Source: Candidatus Eisenbergiella merdipullorum (GTDB lineage Bacteria > Bacillota > Clostridia > Lachnospirales > Lachnospiraceae). Taken from it: a DNA stretch of 46,818 nucleotides. Position 1 is the stretch's first letter; every line of letters begins with the position of its first letter. Below the pieces are notes generated by a model. The model was not told where the DNA came from. It searched no databases and saw nothing but the letters and a program-made list of their open reading frames with translations. The stretch is from assembly GCA_019118445.1 (NCBI GenBank), contig DWYY01000194.1:1-46818 (forward strand), read 5' to 3'. The translations under genes and the position numbers were made by a program. Below are positions 1-9,003 of the stretch, one piece after another.

Positions 1-1658
<1,658 letters not shown>

Positions 1659-1669
1659 AATAGGGGATG

Positions 1670-1747
1670 CCGCATTATGCGGATCAACCTGATAGAAAAA
1701 AGACAGAATTATTAACATCAGGGGGCACTGCCGTGTCCCTTGATGTT
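1670..1747 (+). other. Two hairpins between dnaK and dnaJ
   Basis: A 5-bp hairpin at 1670-1682 (CCGCA, loop TTA, TGCGG) and a longer one with arms at 1714-1723 and 1738-1747 (AACATCAGGG with TCCCTTGATGTT) lie between the two chaperone genes. Neither is followed by a T-run, so I read them as processing or stability hairpins of a dnaK-dnaJ transcript rather than as a full terminator. The dnaJ Shine-Dalgarno TTGGAGGA comes after them. Confidence 0.35.
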
Positions 1748-1773
1748 GTGTCCTAAGTTTTTGGAGGATTGAG

Positions 1774-2955
1774 ATGGCGGAACAGAAGAGAGATTATTAT
1801 GAGGTCCTTGGCGTTGACAGAAATGCCGATGAGGCCACATTGAAAAAAGCATACAGAGTCCTCGCCAAAAAATATCATCCTGATACCAATCCCGGCGATA
1901 AGGAAGCAGAACAAAAGTTCAAGGAGGCTTCCGAGGCTTATGCCGTTCTCAGCGATCCTGAGAAGAGACGTCAGTACGATCAGTTCGGTCATGCCGCTTT
2001 TGATGGCGGCGCAGGCGGCGGTTTTGGAGGGTTTGATTTTAACAGCGCTGATTTCGGGGATATTTTTGGCGACATATTCGGAGATTTCTTCGGCGGCTCC
2101 CGGAGAGGGGGGCGTGCGGGCAACGCTCCGATGAAAGGCGCAAATCTGCGCACAAGCGTCCATATTACTTTTGAAGAAGCGGTGTTCGGCACCACCAAGA
2201 CCATAGAACTGAATGTAAAAGATGAATGTAAGACCTGTCACGGAACCGGAGCAAAGCCCGGAACCCAGCCTGTTACCTGCCCTAAGTGCGGCGGCAAAGG
2301 CCAGGTGGTCTTTACCCAGCAGTCTTTCTTCGGAACTGTCCGTAACGTGCAGACCTGTCCGGACTGTAACGGAACCGGTAAGGTGATCAAAGAGAAATGT
2401 CCGGACTGCCATGGCAGCGGCTATGTGCCGATGCGTAAGCGTTTTGAGGTGGATATCCCTGCCGGAATCGATAACGGTCAGTGCAAACGTCTTGCAGGAC
2501 AGGGAGAACCCGGCGTAAACGGCGGACCCAGAGGTGATGTGCTGGTGGAGGTGATTGTTGGCCGTCATCCCATTTTCCAGCGTCAGGACTACAACATCTT
2601 TTCCACGGTTCCCGTTTCCTTCCCGGTCGCTGCGCTGGGCGGAGAGATCCTGATCGATACCGTGGACGGAAAGGTTGTCTATGACGTGAAGCCCGGAACC
2701 CAGACGGATACCAAGGTACGCCTGAAGGGGAAGGGAGTTCCCAATCTGCGCAATAAGGATGTGCGCGGAGACCATTATGTGACCCTGGTTGTCCAGGTGC
2801 CTGACCGGCTTTCCGGAGAGGCAAAGGAACTTCTGAGAAAATTTGATGAAGTCACCGGAGACAGCCTCAACGCGGCGAAGAGAATGACGGGAGCCGCTCC
2901 GGAAGGAAAAGAGAAGGAAAAAGAAGGCAGAAAAAAGAGAGGCTTCTGGAAATAG
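1774..2955 (+). CDS. dnaJ: Co-chaperone DnaJ (Hsp40)
   Basis: Hsp40 co-chaperone that stimulates DnaK ATPase and delivers unfolded clients. The 393-residue product has the full class A layout: J domain at residues 5-68 with the HPD motif at 35-37, a Gly/Phe-rich segment at about 77-112, four CxxCxGxG zinc-binding repeats ([32 protein letters not shown]) at about 150-220, then the C-terminal client-binding domains and a basic tail ending GFWK. The start is supported by GGAGG 8 bases upstream. It is the last gene of the chaperone unit, since a strong terminator follows 11 bases after the stop. Confidence 0.97.
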   Translation: MAEQKRDYYEVLGVDRNADEATLKKAYRVLAKKYHPDTNPGDKEAEQKFKEASEAYAVLSDPEKRRQYDQFGHAAFDGGAGGGFGGFDFNSADFGDIFGDIFGDFFGGSRRGGRAGNAPMKGANLRTSVHITFEEAVFGTTKTIELNVKDECKTCHGTGAKPGTQPVTCPKCGGKGQVVFTQQSFFGTVRNVQTCPDCNGTGKVIKEKCPDCHGSGYVPMRKRFEVDIPAGIDNGQCKRLAGQGEPGVNGGPRGDVLVEVIVGRHPIFQRQDYNIFSTVPVSFPVAALGGEILIDTVDGKVVYDVKPGTQTDTKVRLKGKGVPNLRNKDVRGDHYVTLVVQVPDRLSGEAKELLRKFDEVTGDSLNAAKRMTGAAPEGKEKEKEGRKKRGFWK

Positions 2956-2966
2956 CCGATGTTAGC

Positions 2967-3010
2967 GGCCGGAACCGGTACAGTTGAGCTGAGAGGTTCC
3001 GGCCTTTTTT
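2967..3010 (+). terminator. Rho-independent terminator after dnaJ
   Basis: Perfect 10-bp stem GGCCGGAACC (2967-2976) with GGTTCCGGCC (2995-3004), an 18-base loop and six T's at 3005-3010. It closes the dnaK-dnaJ unit. A longer reading frame of the next gene would run through this hairpin, which argues for the downstream start at 3049. Confidence 0.9.
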
Positions 3011-3048
3011 CGTGGGAAAGATCGGAGGGAAGCGTTTGGGGAGGTTAT

Positions 3049-3876
3049 ATGAGGCTGTTTTCCAAAAAGGATCCGGTGCAGGCCGAGCTGGAGAAAGTGA
3101 AGAAACAGGAAGAGAAATTCCTGCAAAAGAACAGCGAGCGGAAGGAGCTGCCGCTGAATCGGGTTTTACGGGAAAAGATCCCCGATAAACTGCAGGAAAC
3201 TCTGGAGGCGGCTTTTGCGAAAGCCTTTTCCCTCATTTTTGAAAAGGGAACCGGACTGATAGAAAAAACCTACCGCAAAGAAGAGCTGGAAAAAAGAAGC
3301 AGCATCCGGCAGTATGCGGTGGATGTGAGAGGCGATCGGAAGTCCCTGAAGAGTTTTTCAAGACAGGCGGCAGGAAGCGGAGCGGGAAATACGCTGGTTT
3401 CTGCTGCAGCCGGCGTGGGGATGGGGTTTCTGGGCATCGGCATTCCAGATATTCCGCTGCTGACGGGAATGATGCTTCGAAGCATTTATGAGACGGCTCT
3501 TCATTATGGATTTTCTTATGATGCCAAAGAGGAGAAGCGTTTCATTCTGCTCCTGATCCAGGGAGCAATGACCCATGGGGAAAGGCTTGAACGCGTCAAT
3601 GATGAACTCAATTTTTTCATGGAACACGGATGCTTTTCTCAGGAGGAAGGGATGGAGGAAATGATCCGCCGTACTGCAGGTATCCTCTCCGACGAGCTTC
3701 TGTATATGAAGTTCCTTCAGGGAATTCCCGTCGCGGGCGTCATCGGCGGAGCAGGAGACGCGGTGTATATGAACCGTATCAGCGAATACGCAAGACTGAA
3801 ATATCACCGGAGATTCTGCCTGAAAAGACAGAGAGAGCTGAAAGAGTCTGAAGCGAAACCGCGTAAAGCCTTGTGA
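3049..3876 (+). CDS. EcsC-family protein
   Basis: A 275-residue EcsC-family protein of unknown biochemical function. EcsC is named from the third gene of the Bacillus ecs operon; members are predicted membrane-associated. Seen: a basic, charged N-terminal third (residues 1-95), then a Gly/Ala-rich hydrophobic stretch near residues 115-150 containing GVGMGFLGIGIPDIP, and a second one near 228-245 (GIPVAGVIGGAGDAVYM), ending in a basic tail. I chose ATG 3049 because GGGGAGG sits 5-6 bases upstream and because an earlier in-frame ATG at 2959 lies before the dnaJ terminator. It stands between the chaperone unit and prmA and probably has its own transcript. Function cannot be given from sequence. 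Confidence 0.75.
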   Translation: MRLFSKKDPVQAELEKVKKQEEKFLQKNSERKELPLNRVLREKIPDKLQETLEAAFAKAFSLIFEKGTGLIEKTYRKEELEKRSSIRQYAVDVRGDRKSLKSFSRQAAGSGAGNTLVSAAAGVGMGFLGIGIPDIPLLTGMMLRSIYETALHYGFSYDAKEEKRFILLLIQGAMTHGERLERVNDELNFFMEHGCFSQEEGMEEMIRRTAGILSDELLYMKFLQGIPVAGVIGGAGDAVYMNRISEYARLKYHRRFCLKRQRELKESEAKPRKAL

Positions 3877-3899
3877 TATCCGTTCCCTTATGCTACAAT
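3871..3899 (+). promoter_or_regulatory. Predicted sigma-A-type promoter for prmA-rsmE
   Basis: TTGTGA (3871-3876), exactly 17 bases, TACAAT (3894-3899). The -35 box overlaps the stop of the EcsC-family gene. Transcription would start near 3906, about 125 bases before the prmA start. Prediction by eye only. Confidence 0.5.
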
Positions 3900-4029
3900 A
3901 AAAAACCGGATATGAGCGCACCGGAGTCCTGGCGCTTTGAAATGGAGAAAAAAGATCAGAGAACAGCAATCCCGGAAGGAAGAGAAACAGATCACAGAGC
4001 ATAAAAAGGCAAAGGAGCTGACGGCAGCC

Positions 4030-5022
4030 ATGAAATGGAAGAAATTCAGGATCAAGACGGTGACGGACGCGGAGGATATCATCATCAGCGCCCTTTATGA
4101 CATCGGGCTGGAGGGCGCGCAGATCGAAGACAAAGTACCCCTTTCCGCTGCAGAAAAGGAGCAGATGTTCGTGGACATCCTGCCGGAGGGCCCGGAGGAT
4201 GACGGGATCGCCTGGCTCAGCTTTTTCGTGGAAGAGACGGATGGCGGAAAGCTCCTTGTGAACGGTGAGGAGACGACACAGGAAGCCGTCCTGGGATCCG
4301 TGAAGGAAGTGCTGGAGGATCTGCGCGCCTACTCCGACATTGGGGAGGGAAGCATCACCGTGGACGAGACGGAGGATGTGGACTGGATCAATAACTGGAA
4401 GCAGTATTTTCACCAGTTTTACATCGACGATCTGCTGGTGATCCCTTCCTGGGAAAATGTGGACGAGAAGGATCAGGACAGGATGATCCTGCATATCGAT
4501 CCCGGAACCGCTTTTGGAACCGGCATGCATGAGACCACGCAGCTTTGCATCCGTCAGTTGAAAAAATATGTGACGCCGGATACAGTCATGCTGGATGTGG
4601 GGACCGGAAGCGGGATCCTGGGGATCCTTGCCCTGATGTTCGGCGCGAAAAAGGTGGTTGGCACGGATCTGGACCCCTGCGCGGTGGACGCGGTGCAGGA
4701 TAACCTGCGGGCAAACCACATTGATCCGGAAAAGTTTACACTGCTGATCGGCAACCTGATCACAGAAAAAGAGGTGCAGGATGAGGTTGGCTACGGCTGC
4801 TATGATATCGTTGCGGCCAACATCCTGGCGGACGTGCTGGTCGATCTGACGCCTGTGGTGATCGCCCAGATGAAGCCGGGAGCTATCTATATCCTTTCCG
4901 GCATCATTGATGACAAGGAAGATGTGGTAAAGAAAGCGGTGCGGGCGGCCGGCCTTGAGCTTCTGGATGTGAGCTATCAGAGAGAATGGGTCGGTATCAC
5001 GGCGAGGAAACCTGTTGCCTGA
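4030..5022 (+). CDS. prmA: Ribosomal protein L11 methyltransferase PrmA
   Basis: SAM-dependent methyltransferase that trimethylates ribosomal protein L11. The 330-residue product has an N-terminal substrate-recognition part starting MKWKKFRIKT, and a class I Rossmann domain with GTAFGTGMHETT, the SAM motif LDVGTGSGILGI followed by the acidic GTDLDP, and the catalytic-loop motif NILADVL. An in-frame ATG at 3937 would add 31 highly charged residues with no family counterpart. ATG 4030 has AAAGGAG about 12 bases upstream and gives the expected N-terminus. rsmE follows 48 bases later, a pairing common in Firmicutes, where prmA and rsmE often lie downstream of dnaJ. Confidence 0.95.
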   Translation: MKWKKFRIKTVTDAEDIIISALYDIGLEGAQIEDKVPLSAAEKEQMFVDILPEGPEDDGIAWLSFFVEETDGGKLLVNGEETTQEAVLGSVKEVLEDLRAYSDIGEGSITVDETEDVDWINNWKQYFHQFYIDDLLVIPSWENVDEKDQDRMILHIDPGTAFGTGMHETTQLCIRQLKKYVTPDTVMLDVGTGSGILGILALMFGAKKVVGTDLDPCAVDAVQDNLRANHIDPEKFTLLIGNLITEKEVQDEVGYGCYDIVAANILADVLVDLTPVVIAQMKPGAIYILSGIIDDKEDVVKKAVRAAGLELLDVSYQREWVGITARKPVA

Positions 5023-5070
5023 ACGGGAAGACGGCAGTCTTGAGGCTGTATTCAGGTTTTAGGAGGCGGT

Positions 5071-5811
5071 ATGTATCAGTTTTTTGTGGAACCGGAGCAG
5101 ATACAGGGTAAGACGATCCGCATCACGGGAAGCGATGTGAACCATATCAGAAATGTGCTGCGCATGAAGCCGGGAGAGGAGATCTCTGTCAGCAACGGCG
5201 TAGATGGAAAGGAATACCGCTGCGGGATCGAAAGCATCGGTGAAGATGAGATCCTCTGTACCCTCCGCTTCATTAAGGAGGACGGACTGGAGCTGCCCTC
5301 CAGGATCTATCTGTTTCAGTGCCTTCCCAAGGCGGATAAAATGGAACTGGTGATCCAGAAGGCAGTAGAGCTGGGGGCCTATGCGGTCATTCCCGTGGCG
5401 GCAAAACGCTGCGTGGTAAGGCTGGACGCGAAAAGAGAAAAAAATAAACTAGCGCGCTGGCAGCAGATCTCGGAAGCGGCGGCGAAGCAGAGCAGGCGTC
5501 GGATCGTTCCGGCCGTCGGCCCTGTAATGAGCATGAAGGAAGCGGTTTCTTTTGCTGCGGATATGGATGTGAAGCTTTTTCCCTATGAACTGGCGGAAGG
5601 AATGGAAAAGACCCGAAAGCTTGTGGACGGGGTGAAGGCCGGACAGAGCATTGCCGTGTTCATTGGACCGGAAGGCGGTTTTGAGGATTCCGAGGTGGAA
5701 CTCGCAAAGGAAGCGGGATTTACACCCATCACACTGGGAAGGCGTATCCTGCGGACGGAAACGGCAGGCTTCACCGTGCTGGCATGGCTGATGTACCGGC
5801 TGGAAGACTGA
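5071..5811 (+). CDS. rsmE: 16S rRNA (uracil-1498-N3)-methyltransferase RsmE
   Basis: SPOUT-class methyltransferase that makes m3U1498 in the 30S decoding centre. The 246-residue product starts MYQFFVEPEQ with GGAGG 6 bases upstream. It has the N-terminal PUA-like RNA-binding part (HIRNVLRMKPGE) and the C-terminal knotted SAM site with FIGPEGGFEDSE (near residues 198-209) and the conserved LGRRILRTETA (near 225-235). Length and motifs are normal for the family. Co-transcribed with prmA. Confidence 0.96.
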   Translation: MYQFFVEPEQIQGKTIRITGSDVNHIRNVLRMKPGEEISVSNGVDGKEYRCGIESIGEDEILCTLRFIKEDGLELPSRIYLFQCLPKADKMELVIQKAVELGAYAVIPVAAKRCVVRLDAKREKNKLARWQQISEAAAKQSRRRIVPAVGPVMSMKEAVSFAADMDVKLFPYELAEGMEKTRKLVDGVKAGQSIAVFIGPEGGFEDSEVELAKEAGFTPITLGRRILRTETAGFTVLAWLMYRLED

Positions 5812-5849
5812 CGGAAGGCTGGAGAGCCTGCGGTAACGGAGGAGGAAAT

Positions 5850-5899
5850 CCTGCCATATAATAAAGCAGGCGGATTCCGACAGGAATCAGGTCCTTTTT
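5850..5899 (+). other. Tandem small hairpins downstream of rsmE
   Basis: CCTGC (5850-5854) pairs with GCAGG (5866-5870), and GATTCC (5873-5878) pairs with GGAATC (5883-5888), with a T5 run at 5895-5899. The second hairpin plus the T-run may be a weak terminator for prmA-rsmE. The first loop contains TATAAT but has no good -35 partner. Confidence 0.3.
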
Positions 5900-5932
5900 A
5901 CAAAATATTCGAAACAGAAAGTTGGGAAAACC

Positions 5933-7093
5933 ATGGAATGCTATCTGGATAATTCAGCCACGACGAGATGCTTTGACAGTGTTGCAGACCTCATGACGCG
6001 CGTGATGTGCCTGGACTACGGCAATCCATCCAGTATGCACCGGAAGGGAGTGCAGGCTGAGCAATACCTTCGTTATGCAAAGGATGTCTTTTCCAGGATC
6101 CTGAAGGTGAACGGAAAAGAGCTTTTCTTTACCTCGGGCGGCACGGAGTCGGATAATCTTGCTCTGATCGGCTGCGCATTTGCAAACTGCCGCGCCGGAA
6201 GACATCTGATCACGACGCAGATCGAGCATCCGGCCATCCTTCAGACCATGCAGTATCTGGAGGAACAGGGCTTCGAGGTAACGTATCTTCCTGTGGATGA
6301 GTGGGGAAGGATCAGGCTTTCGGATCTGGAATGTGCTCTGCGTCCGGATACGATCCTCGTATCCATCATGCACACCAACAATGAAATCGGTTCTCTTCAG
6401 CCCATCGCGGAAGCTGGGGCACTGATCCGCAGAAAGAATCCCGGCACCCTGTTTCATGTGGATGCAGTGCAGGGTTTTGGAAAATTCCGCATTTTCCCGA
6501 GAAAAATGGGGATCGATCTGCTGTCCGTGAGCGGACACAAGATCCACGGGCCCAAGGGTACAGGTCTTCTGTATGTGGGCGGACGGGTGAAGATTCATCC
6601 CATCATTTTCGGAGGCGGGCAGCAGAGAGGGCTGCGTTCCGGAACGGAAAACGTGCCGGGCATTGCCGGTCTCGCAAAGGCTGCCGAGGAAATCTATGCC
6701 GGTCTCGACGGGGATACCGAGAGGCTTTATGCGCTGAAGCAGCGGTTCATTGACGGTGTCCTGGAGATCCCAGATGTACAGGTCAACGGGCTGACGGGAA
6801 GGGACAGCGCGCCCCATGTGATCAGCGTATCCTTCCGCGGGGTGAGGAGCGAAGTGCTCTTACACGCGCTGGAAGAGAGGGAAATCTATGTGTCGGCAGG
6901 AAGCGCCTGCTCTTCCAACCGTCCGGAGACAGCGGGAAGCGCCACGCTGCGTGCCATCGGTCTGGAAAAGGAGCTTTTGGGCTCTACGCTCCGTTTCAGC
7001 ATGTCCGTGTTCACCACGCAGGAAGAGATCGATCATGTGTTGTGCGCGCTGTATGAGCTGGTGCCAATGCTGCGCAGATTTACGAGACGATAG
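5933..7093 (+). CDS. Cysteine desulfurase (NifS/IscS-like) paired with ThiI
   Basis: PLP enzyme that takes sulfur from cysteine to form a protein persulfide. The 386-residue product starts MECYLDNSATT. It shows the PLP-site residues HVDAVQ (175-180), the Schiff-base lysine in SGHKIHGPKG (Lys203), the RSGTEN motif (235-240), and the catalytic cysteine in SAGSACSS (Cys326) with the short active-site loop typical of NifS-like class I enzymes. Because thiI follows directly, I infer it is the dedicated sulfur donor for 4-thiouridine, as shown for Bacillus NifZ with ThiI. It could also serve other thiolation routes, and no iscU or sufU lies nearby to suggest general Fe-S assembly. Confidence 0.93.
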   Translation: MECYLDNSATTRCFDSVADLMTRVMCLDYGNPSSMHRKGVQAEQYLRYAKDVFSRILKVNGKELFFTSGGTESDNLALIGCAFANCRAGRHLITTQIEHPAILQTMQYLEEQGFEVTYLPVDEWGRIRLSDLECALRPDTILVSIMHTNNEIGSLQPIAEAGALIRRKNPGTLFHVDAVQGFGKFRIFPRKMGIDLLSVSGHKIHGPKGTGLLYVGGRVKIHPIIFGGGQQRGLRSGTENVPGIAGLAKAAEEIYAGLDGDTERLYALKQRFIDGVLEIPDVQVNGLTGRDSAPHVISVSFRGVRSEVLLHALEEREIYVSAGSACSSNRPETAGSATLRAIGLEKELLGSTLRFSMSVFTTQEEIDHVLCALYELVPMLRRFTRR

Positions 7094-7099
7094 AGCTTC

Positions 7100-7150
7100 C
7101 TGCCTTTCGGGCGGAAGGCGCCGGAAAGCGTTTTTCTGTCCGAAAGGCAG
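7100..7150. repeat. 11-bp perfect inverted repeat before thiI
   Basis: CTGCCTTTCGG (7100-7110) and CCGAAAGGCAG (7140-7150) are exact reverse complements 29 bases apart. The hairpin lies between the desulfurase stop and thiI. A T5 run occurs inside the loop and not after the stem, so it is not a normal terminator. Confidence 0.45.
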
Positions 7151-7152
7151 AG

Positions 7153-7203
7153 ATGGCTTCCCTTTTAGAAAAAGCGTATCATGCGCTTCAGAATGAGGAA
7201 TAG
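7153..7203 (+). CDS. Possible 16-codon leader ORF before thiI
   Basis: ATG at 7153 opens a 16-residue frame (MASLLEKAYHALQNEE) whose TAG ends one base before the chosen thiI start, with AAAGGCAG just upstream. The thiI ribosome-binding site lies inside its last codons, so translational coupling is possible. It may equally be chance. Confidence 0.2.
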   Translation: MASLLEKAYHALQNEE

Positions 7204-7204
7204 T

Positions 7205-8392
7205 ATGGAATTCAGATCTTTTTTGATTAAGTATGCGGAAATCGGTGTGAAGGGAAAAAACCGCGGCATTTTTGAAGATGCACTGGTCCGTCAGATCCGG
7301 AACGCGCTGAAGCGCTGTGAGGGTGAGTTTTTTGTCCGCCGCACCAGAGGAAGGGTGTATGTGGAGGTCTTGTCCGAAACATATGATTATGAAGAGACCG
7401 TAGAAGGGCTGAAAACGGTATTTGGCATCGCTCAGATCTGCCCCATGATCGAGCTGAAGGACGAAGGCTTTGACCAGCTCTGCGAGGCAGTGATTTCCTA
7501 TATGGGCGAAGCATATCCGGACAAGAACCTGACCTTCAAGGTGAATACGAGGAGGGCGAGAAAGGACTACCCGATGGAGTCCATGGCTGTAAACAGTGAG
7601 ATTGGCGGCGTGCTTCTGGACGCCTATCCGGAAATGAAGGTGGACGTGCATCATCCGGACGTGATGCTGAATATCGAGATCCGGGAAAAAATCTATGTTT
7701 ACTCCATCGAGATTTCCGGTCCTGGCGGCATGCCGGTGGGAACCAATGGAAAGGGCATGCTGCTTCTGTCAGGCGGGATCGATTCCCCGGTCGCGGGCTG
7801 GATGATCGCCAAGCGCGGCGTGAAGATCGATGCAGTATATTTTCACGCGCCTCCGTATACTAGTGACCGCGCAAAACAGAAGGTGGTGGATCTGGCCAGA
7901 AAGGTGGCAAAGTACAGCGGGCCGATATGGCTGCATGTGATCAATTTCACCGATATCCAGCTCTACATTTATGAAAAATGTCCGCACGAGGAGCTGACGA
8001 TCATCATGCGCCGGTATATGATGCGGATCGCGGAACAGATTGCCGCCGATACGGAATGCCTCGGACTGATCACCGGGGAAAGCATCGGCCAGGTGGCGTC
8101 CCAGACTATGCAATCCCTCGCCGCCACCAATGAGGTCTGCCATATGCCGGTGTATCGTCCGCTGATCGGAATGGACAAGCAGGAGATCATCAATATCGCG
8201 GAACGGATCGATACCTATGAGACTTCGATCCTGCCTTACGAGGACTGCTGTACCATTTTCGTGGCAAAGCATCCGGTGACCAAGCCGAATCTGAATGTGA
8301 TCAGAAAGCATGAGCATAATCTGGATGAAAAGATCGGAGAGCTGGTGCAGACGGCGCTGGATACGAAGGAGCTGATCGTGGTGGAGGCCTGA
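7205..8392 (+). CDS. thiI: tRNA 4-thiouridine synthase ThiI
   Basis: Activates U8 of tRNA with ATP and inserts sulfur to give s4U. The 395-residue product has a ferredoxin-like/THUMP N-terminal half (residues 1-165; YAEIGVKGKNR at 10-20) and a PP-loop ATPase with SGGIDS at 179-184. It ends near residue 395 with no rhodanese domain, so sulfur must come directly from a partner desulfurase, which is the upstream gene. ATG 7205 is preceded by TGAGGA 5 bases upstream and gives MEFRSFLIKYAEIG. An in-frame ATG at 7181 would add 8 residues and has no ribosome-binding site. Confidence 0.94.
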   Translation: MEFRSFLIKYAEIGVKGKNRGIFEDALVRQIRNALKRCEGEFFVRRTRGRVYVEVLSETYDYEETVEGLKTVFGIAQICPMIELKDEGFDQLCEAVISYMGEAYPDKNLTFKVNTRRARKDYPMESMAVNSEIGGVLLDAYPEMKVDVHHPDVMLNIEIREKIYVYSIEISGPGGMPVGTNGKGMLLLSGGIDSPVAGWMIAKRGVKIDAVYFHAPPYTSDRAKQKVVDLARKVAKYSGPIWLHVINFTDIQLYIYEKCPHEELTIIMRRYMMRIAEQIAADTECLGLITGESIGQVASQTMQSLAATNEVCHMPVYRPLIGMDKQEIINIAERIDTYETSILPYEDCCTIFVAKHPVTKPNLNVIRKHEHNLDEKIGELVQTALDTKELIVVEA

Positions 8393-8401
8393 TGGAACGC
8401 C

Positions 8402-8537
8402 GCCGTGCCGCTCGAGGACTGTCGCCCTCGAGCTGTGGGGCATTCACCCCATGTTATAAAAAAAATAAAGCCCGCCTGAAAAGCGGGACTTCGGCCTCAT
8501 TTTTCAGGCGGACTTCATTCCTTTTATAACGCACGGC
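8402..8537. other. Nested multi-helix inverted-repeat element, candidate structured RNA
   Basis: Five helices fit together without gaps at the key joints. P1 is 8402-8408 with 8531-8537 (GCCGTGC/GCACGGC). Hairpin P2 is 8410-8417 with 8426-8433 (GCTCGAGG/CCTCGAGC). Hairpin P3 is 8436-8440 with 8447-8451 (TGGGG/CCCCA). P4 is 8453-8461 with 8522-8530 (GTTATAAAA/TTTTATAAC), and its 3' arm abuts P1. P5 is 8472-8482 with 8501-8511 (CCGCCTGAAAA/TTTTCAGGCGG). On the minus strand P5 is followed by a T-rich run, so P5 may also terminate the HPr-like gene. Which strand makes the RNA is not decided by sequence. It starts 10 bases after the thiI stop. Confidence 0.6.
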
Positions 8538-8553
8538 TCATCGCTAAAACAAA

Positions 8554-8593
8554 GAAAAGACAAGCCCCCCGAGTTGCTGGTCTTGCCCTTTTC
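8554..8593. other. Hairpin between the HPr-like gene and the structured element
   Basis: GAAAAG-A-CAAG (8554-8564) pairs with CTTG-CC-CTTTTC (8582-8593) around a C-rich loop. It lies 43 bases past the stop of the minus-strand HPr-like gene and 16 bases from the larger element, so it could be part of the same RNA or a 3'-end hairpin. Confidence 0.4.
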
Positions 8594-8635
8594 TTCCGTT
8601 TCAGTATTCGATGTGTTATGTAATGAGAGGGAAGA

Positions 8636-8866
8636 TTAAACCATGTAGGGTTTAAGAACTTCCAGAACCTCATCCACATTATCTTCTGCATGGATGTTCA
8701 GGTCGATCGGTTTGGACAGATCAAGACTGAAGATGCCCATGATGGACTTTGCATCGATAACGTATCTTCCGGATACCAGATCGAAGTCATAATCAAACTT
8801 CGTAATATCATTTACGAAAGATTTTACCTTATCAATGGAATTTAATGAAATCTTAACGGTTTTCAT
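8636..8866 (-). CDS. Degenerate HPr-like protein lacking the phospho-histidine
   Basis: A 76-residue protein with the HPr fold pattern. HPr normally carries phosphate from enzyme I to PTS permeases on His15. Here the region equal to GIHARPA reads SIDKVKSF, so the histidine and the following Arg are absent. The second landmark, the Ser46 site for HPr kinase, is kept as AKSIMGIFSL (Ser42). It therefore cannot do phosphotransfer through His, but could still be a kinase substrate or bind CcpA-like partners (inference). A near-perfect AAGGAGGT lies upstream of the start. It is a single-gene unit on the minus strand with its own strong promoter. Confidence 0.8.
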   Translation of the reverse strand: MKTVKISLNSIDKVKSFVNDITKFDYDFDLVSGRYVIDAKSIMGIFSLDLSKPIDLNIHAEDNVDEVLEVLKPYMV

Positions 8867-8941
8867 TTTGTTTTACCTCCTTAATTGACTGACAGCCTGA
8901 GCGCGTTATTGCTGCCGGGCTGCCTCATACCTTCTGCTTAC

Positions 8942-8970
8942 ATATTAAAGGGAGAGGGGGTAAAAGTCAA
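8942..8970 (-). promoter_or_regulatory. Predicted sigma-A promoter of the HPr-like gene
   Basis: On the minus strand TTGACT (8970-8965), 17 bases, TAATAT (8947-8942). Transcription would start near 8935, giving a 5' leader of about 70 bases. This is one of the best promoter matches in the window. Confidence 0.65.
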
Positions 8971-9003
8971 GCATCAAACATGACAAAATTAGCGGGGAAT
9001 ACT

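Noticed and set aside
3358-4719. 453-codon minus-strand frame opposite the EcsC-family gene and prmA
   Set aside because: It spans two well-supported plus-strand genes and their intergenic region, has no recognisable domain and is low-complexity in composition; a shadow frame.
5850-5870. TATAAT in a hairpin loop as a promoter for the cysteine desulfurase
   Set aside because: The sequence 17 bases upstream does not resemble a -35 box.
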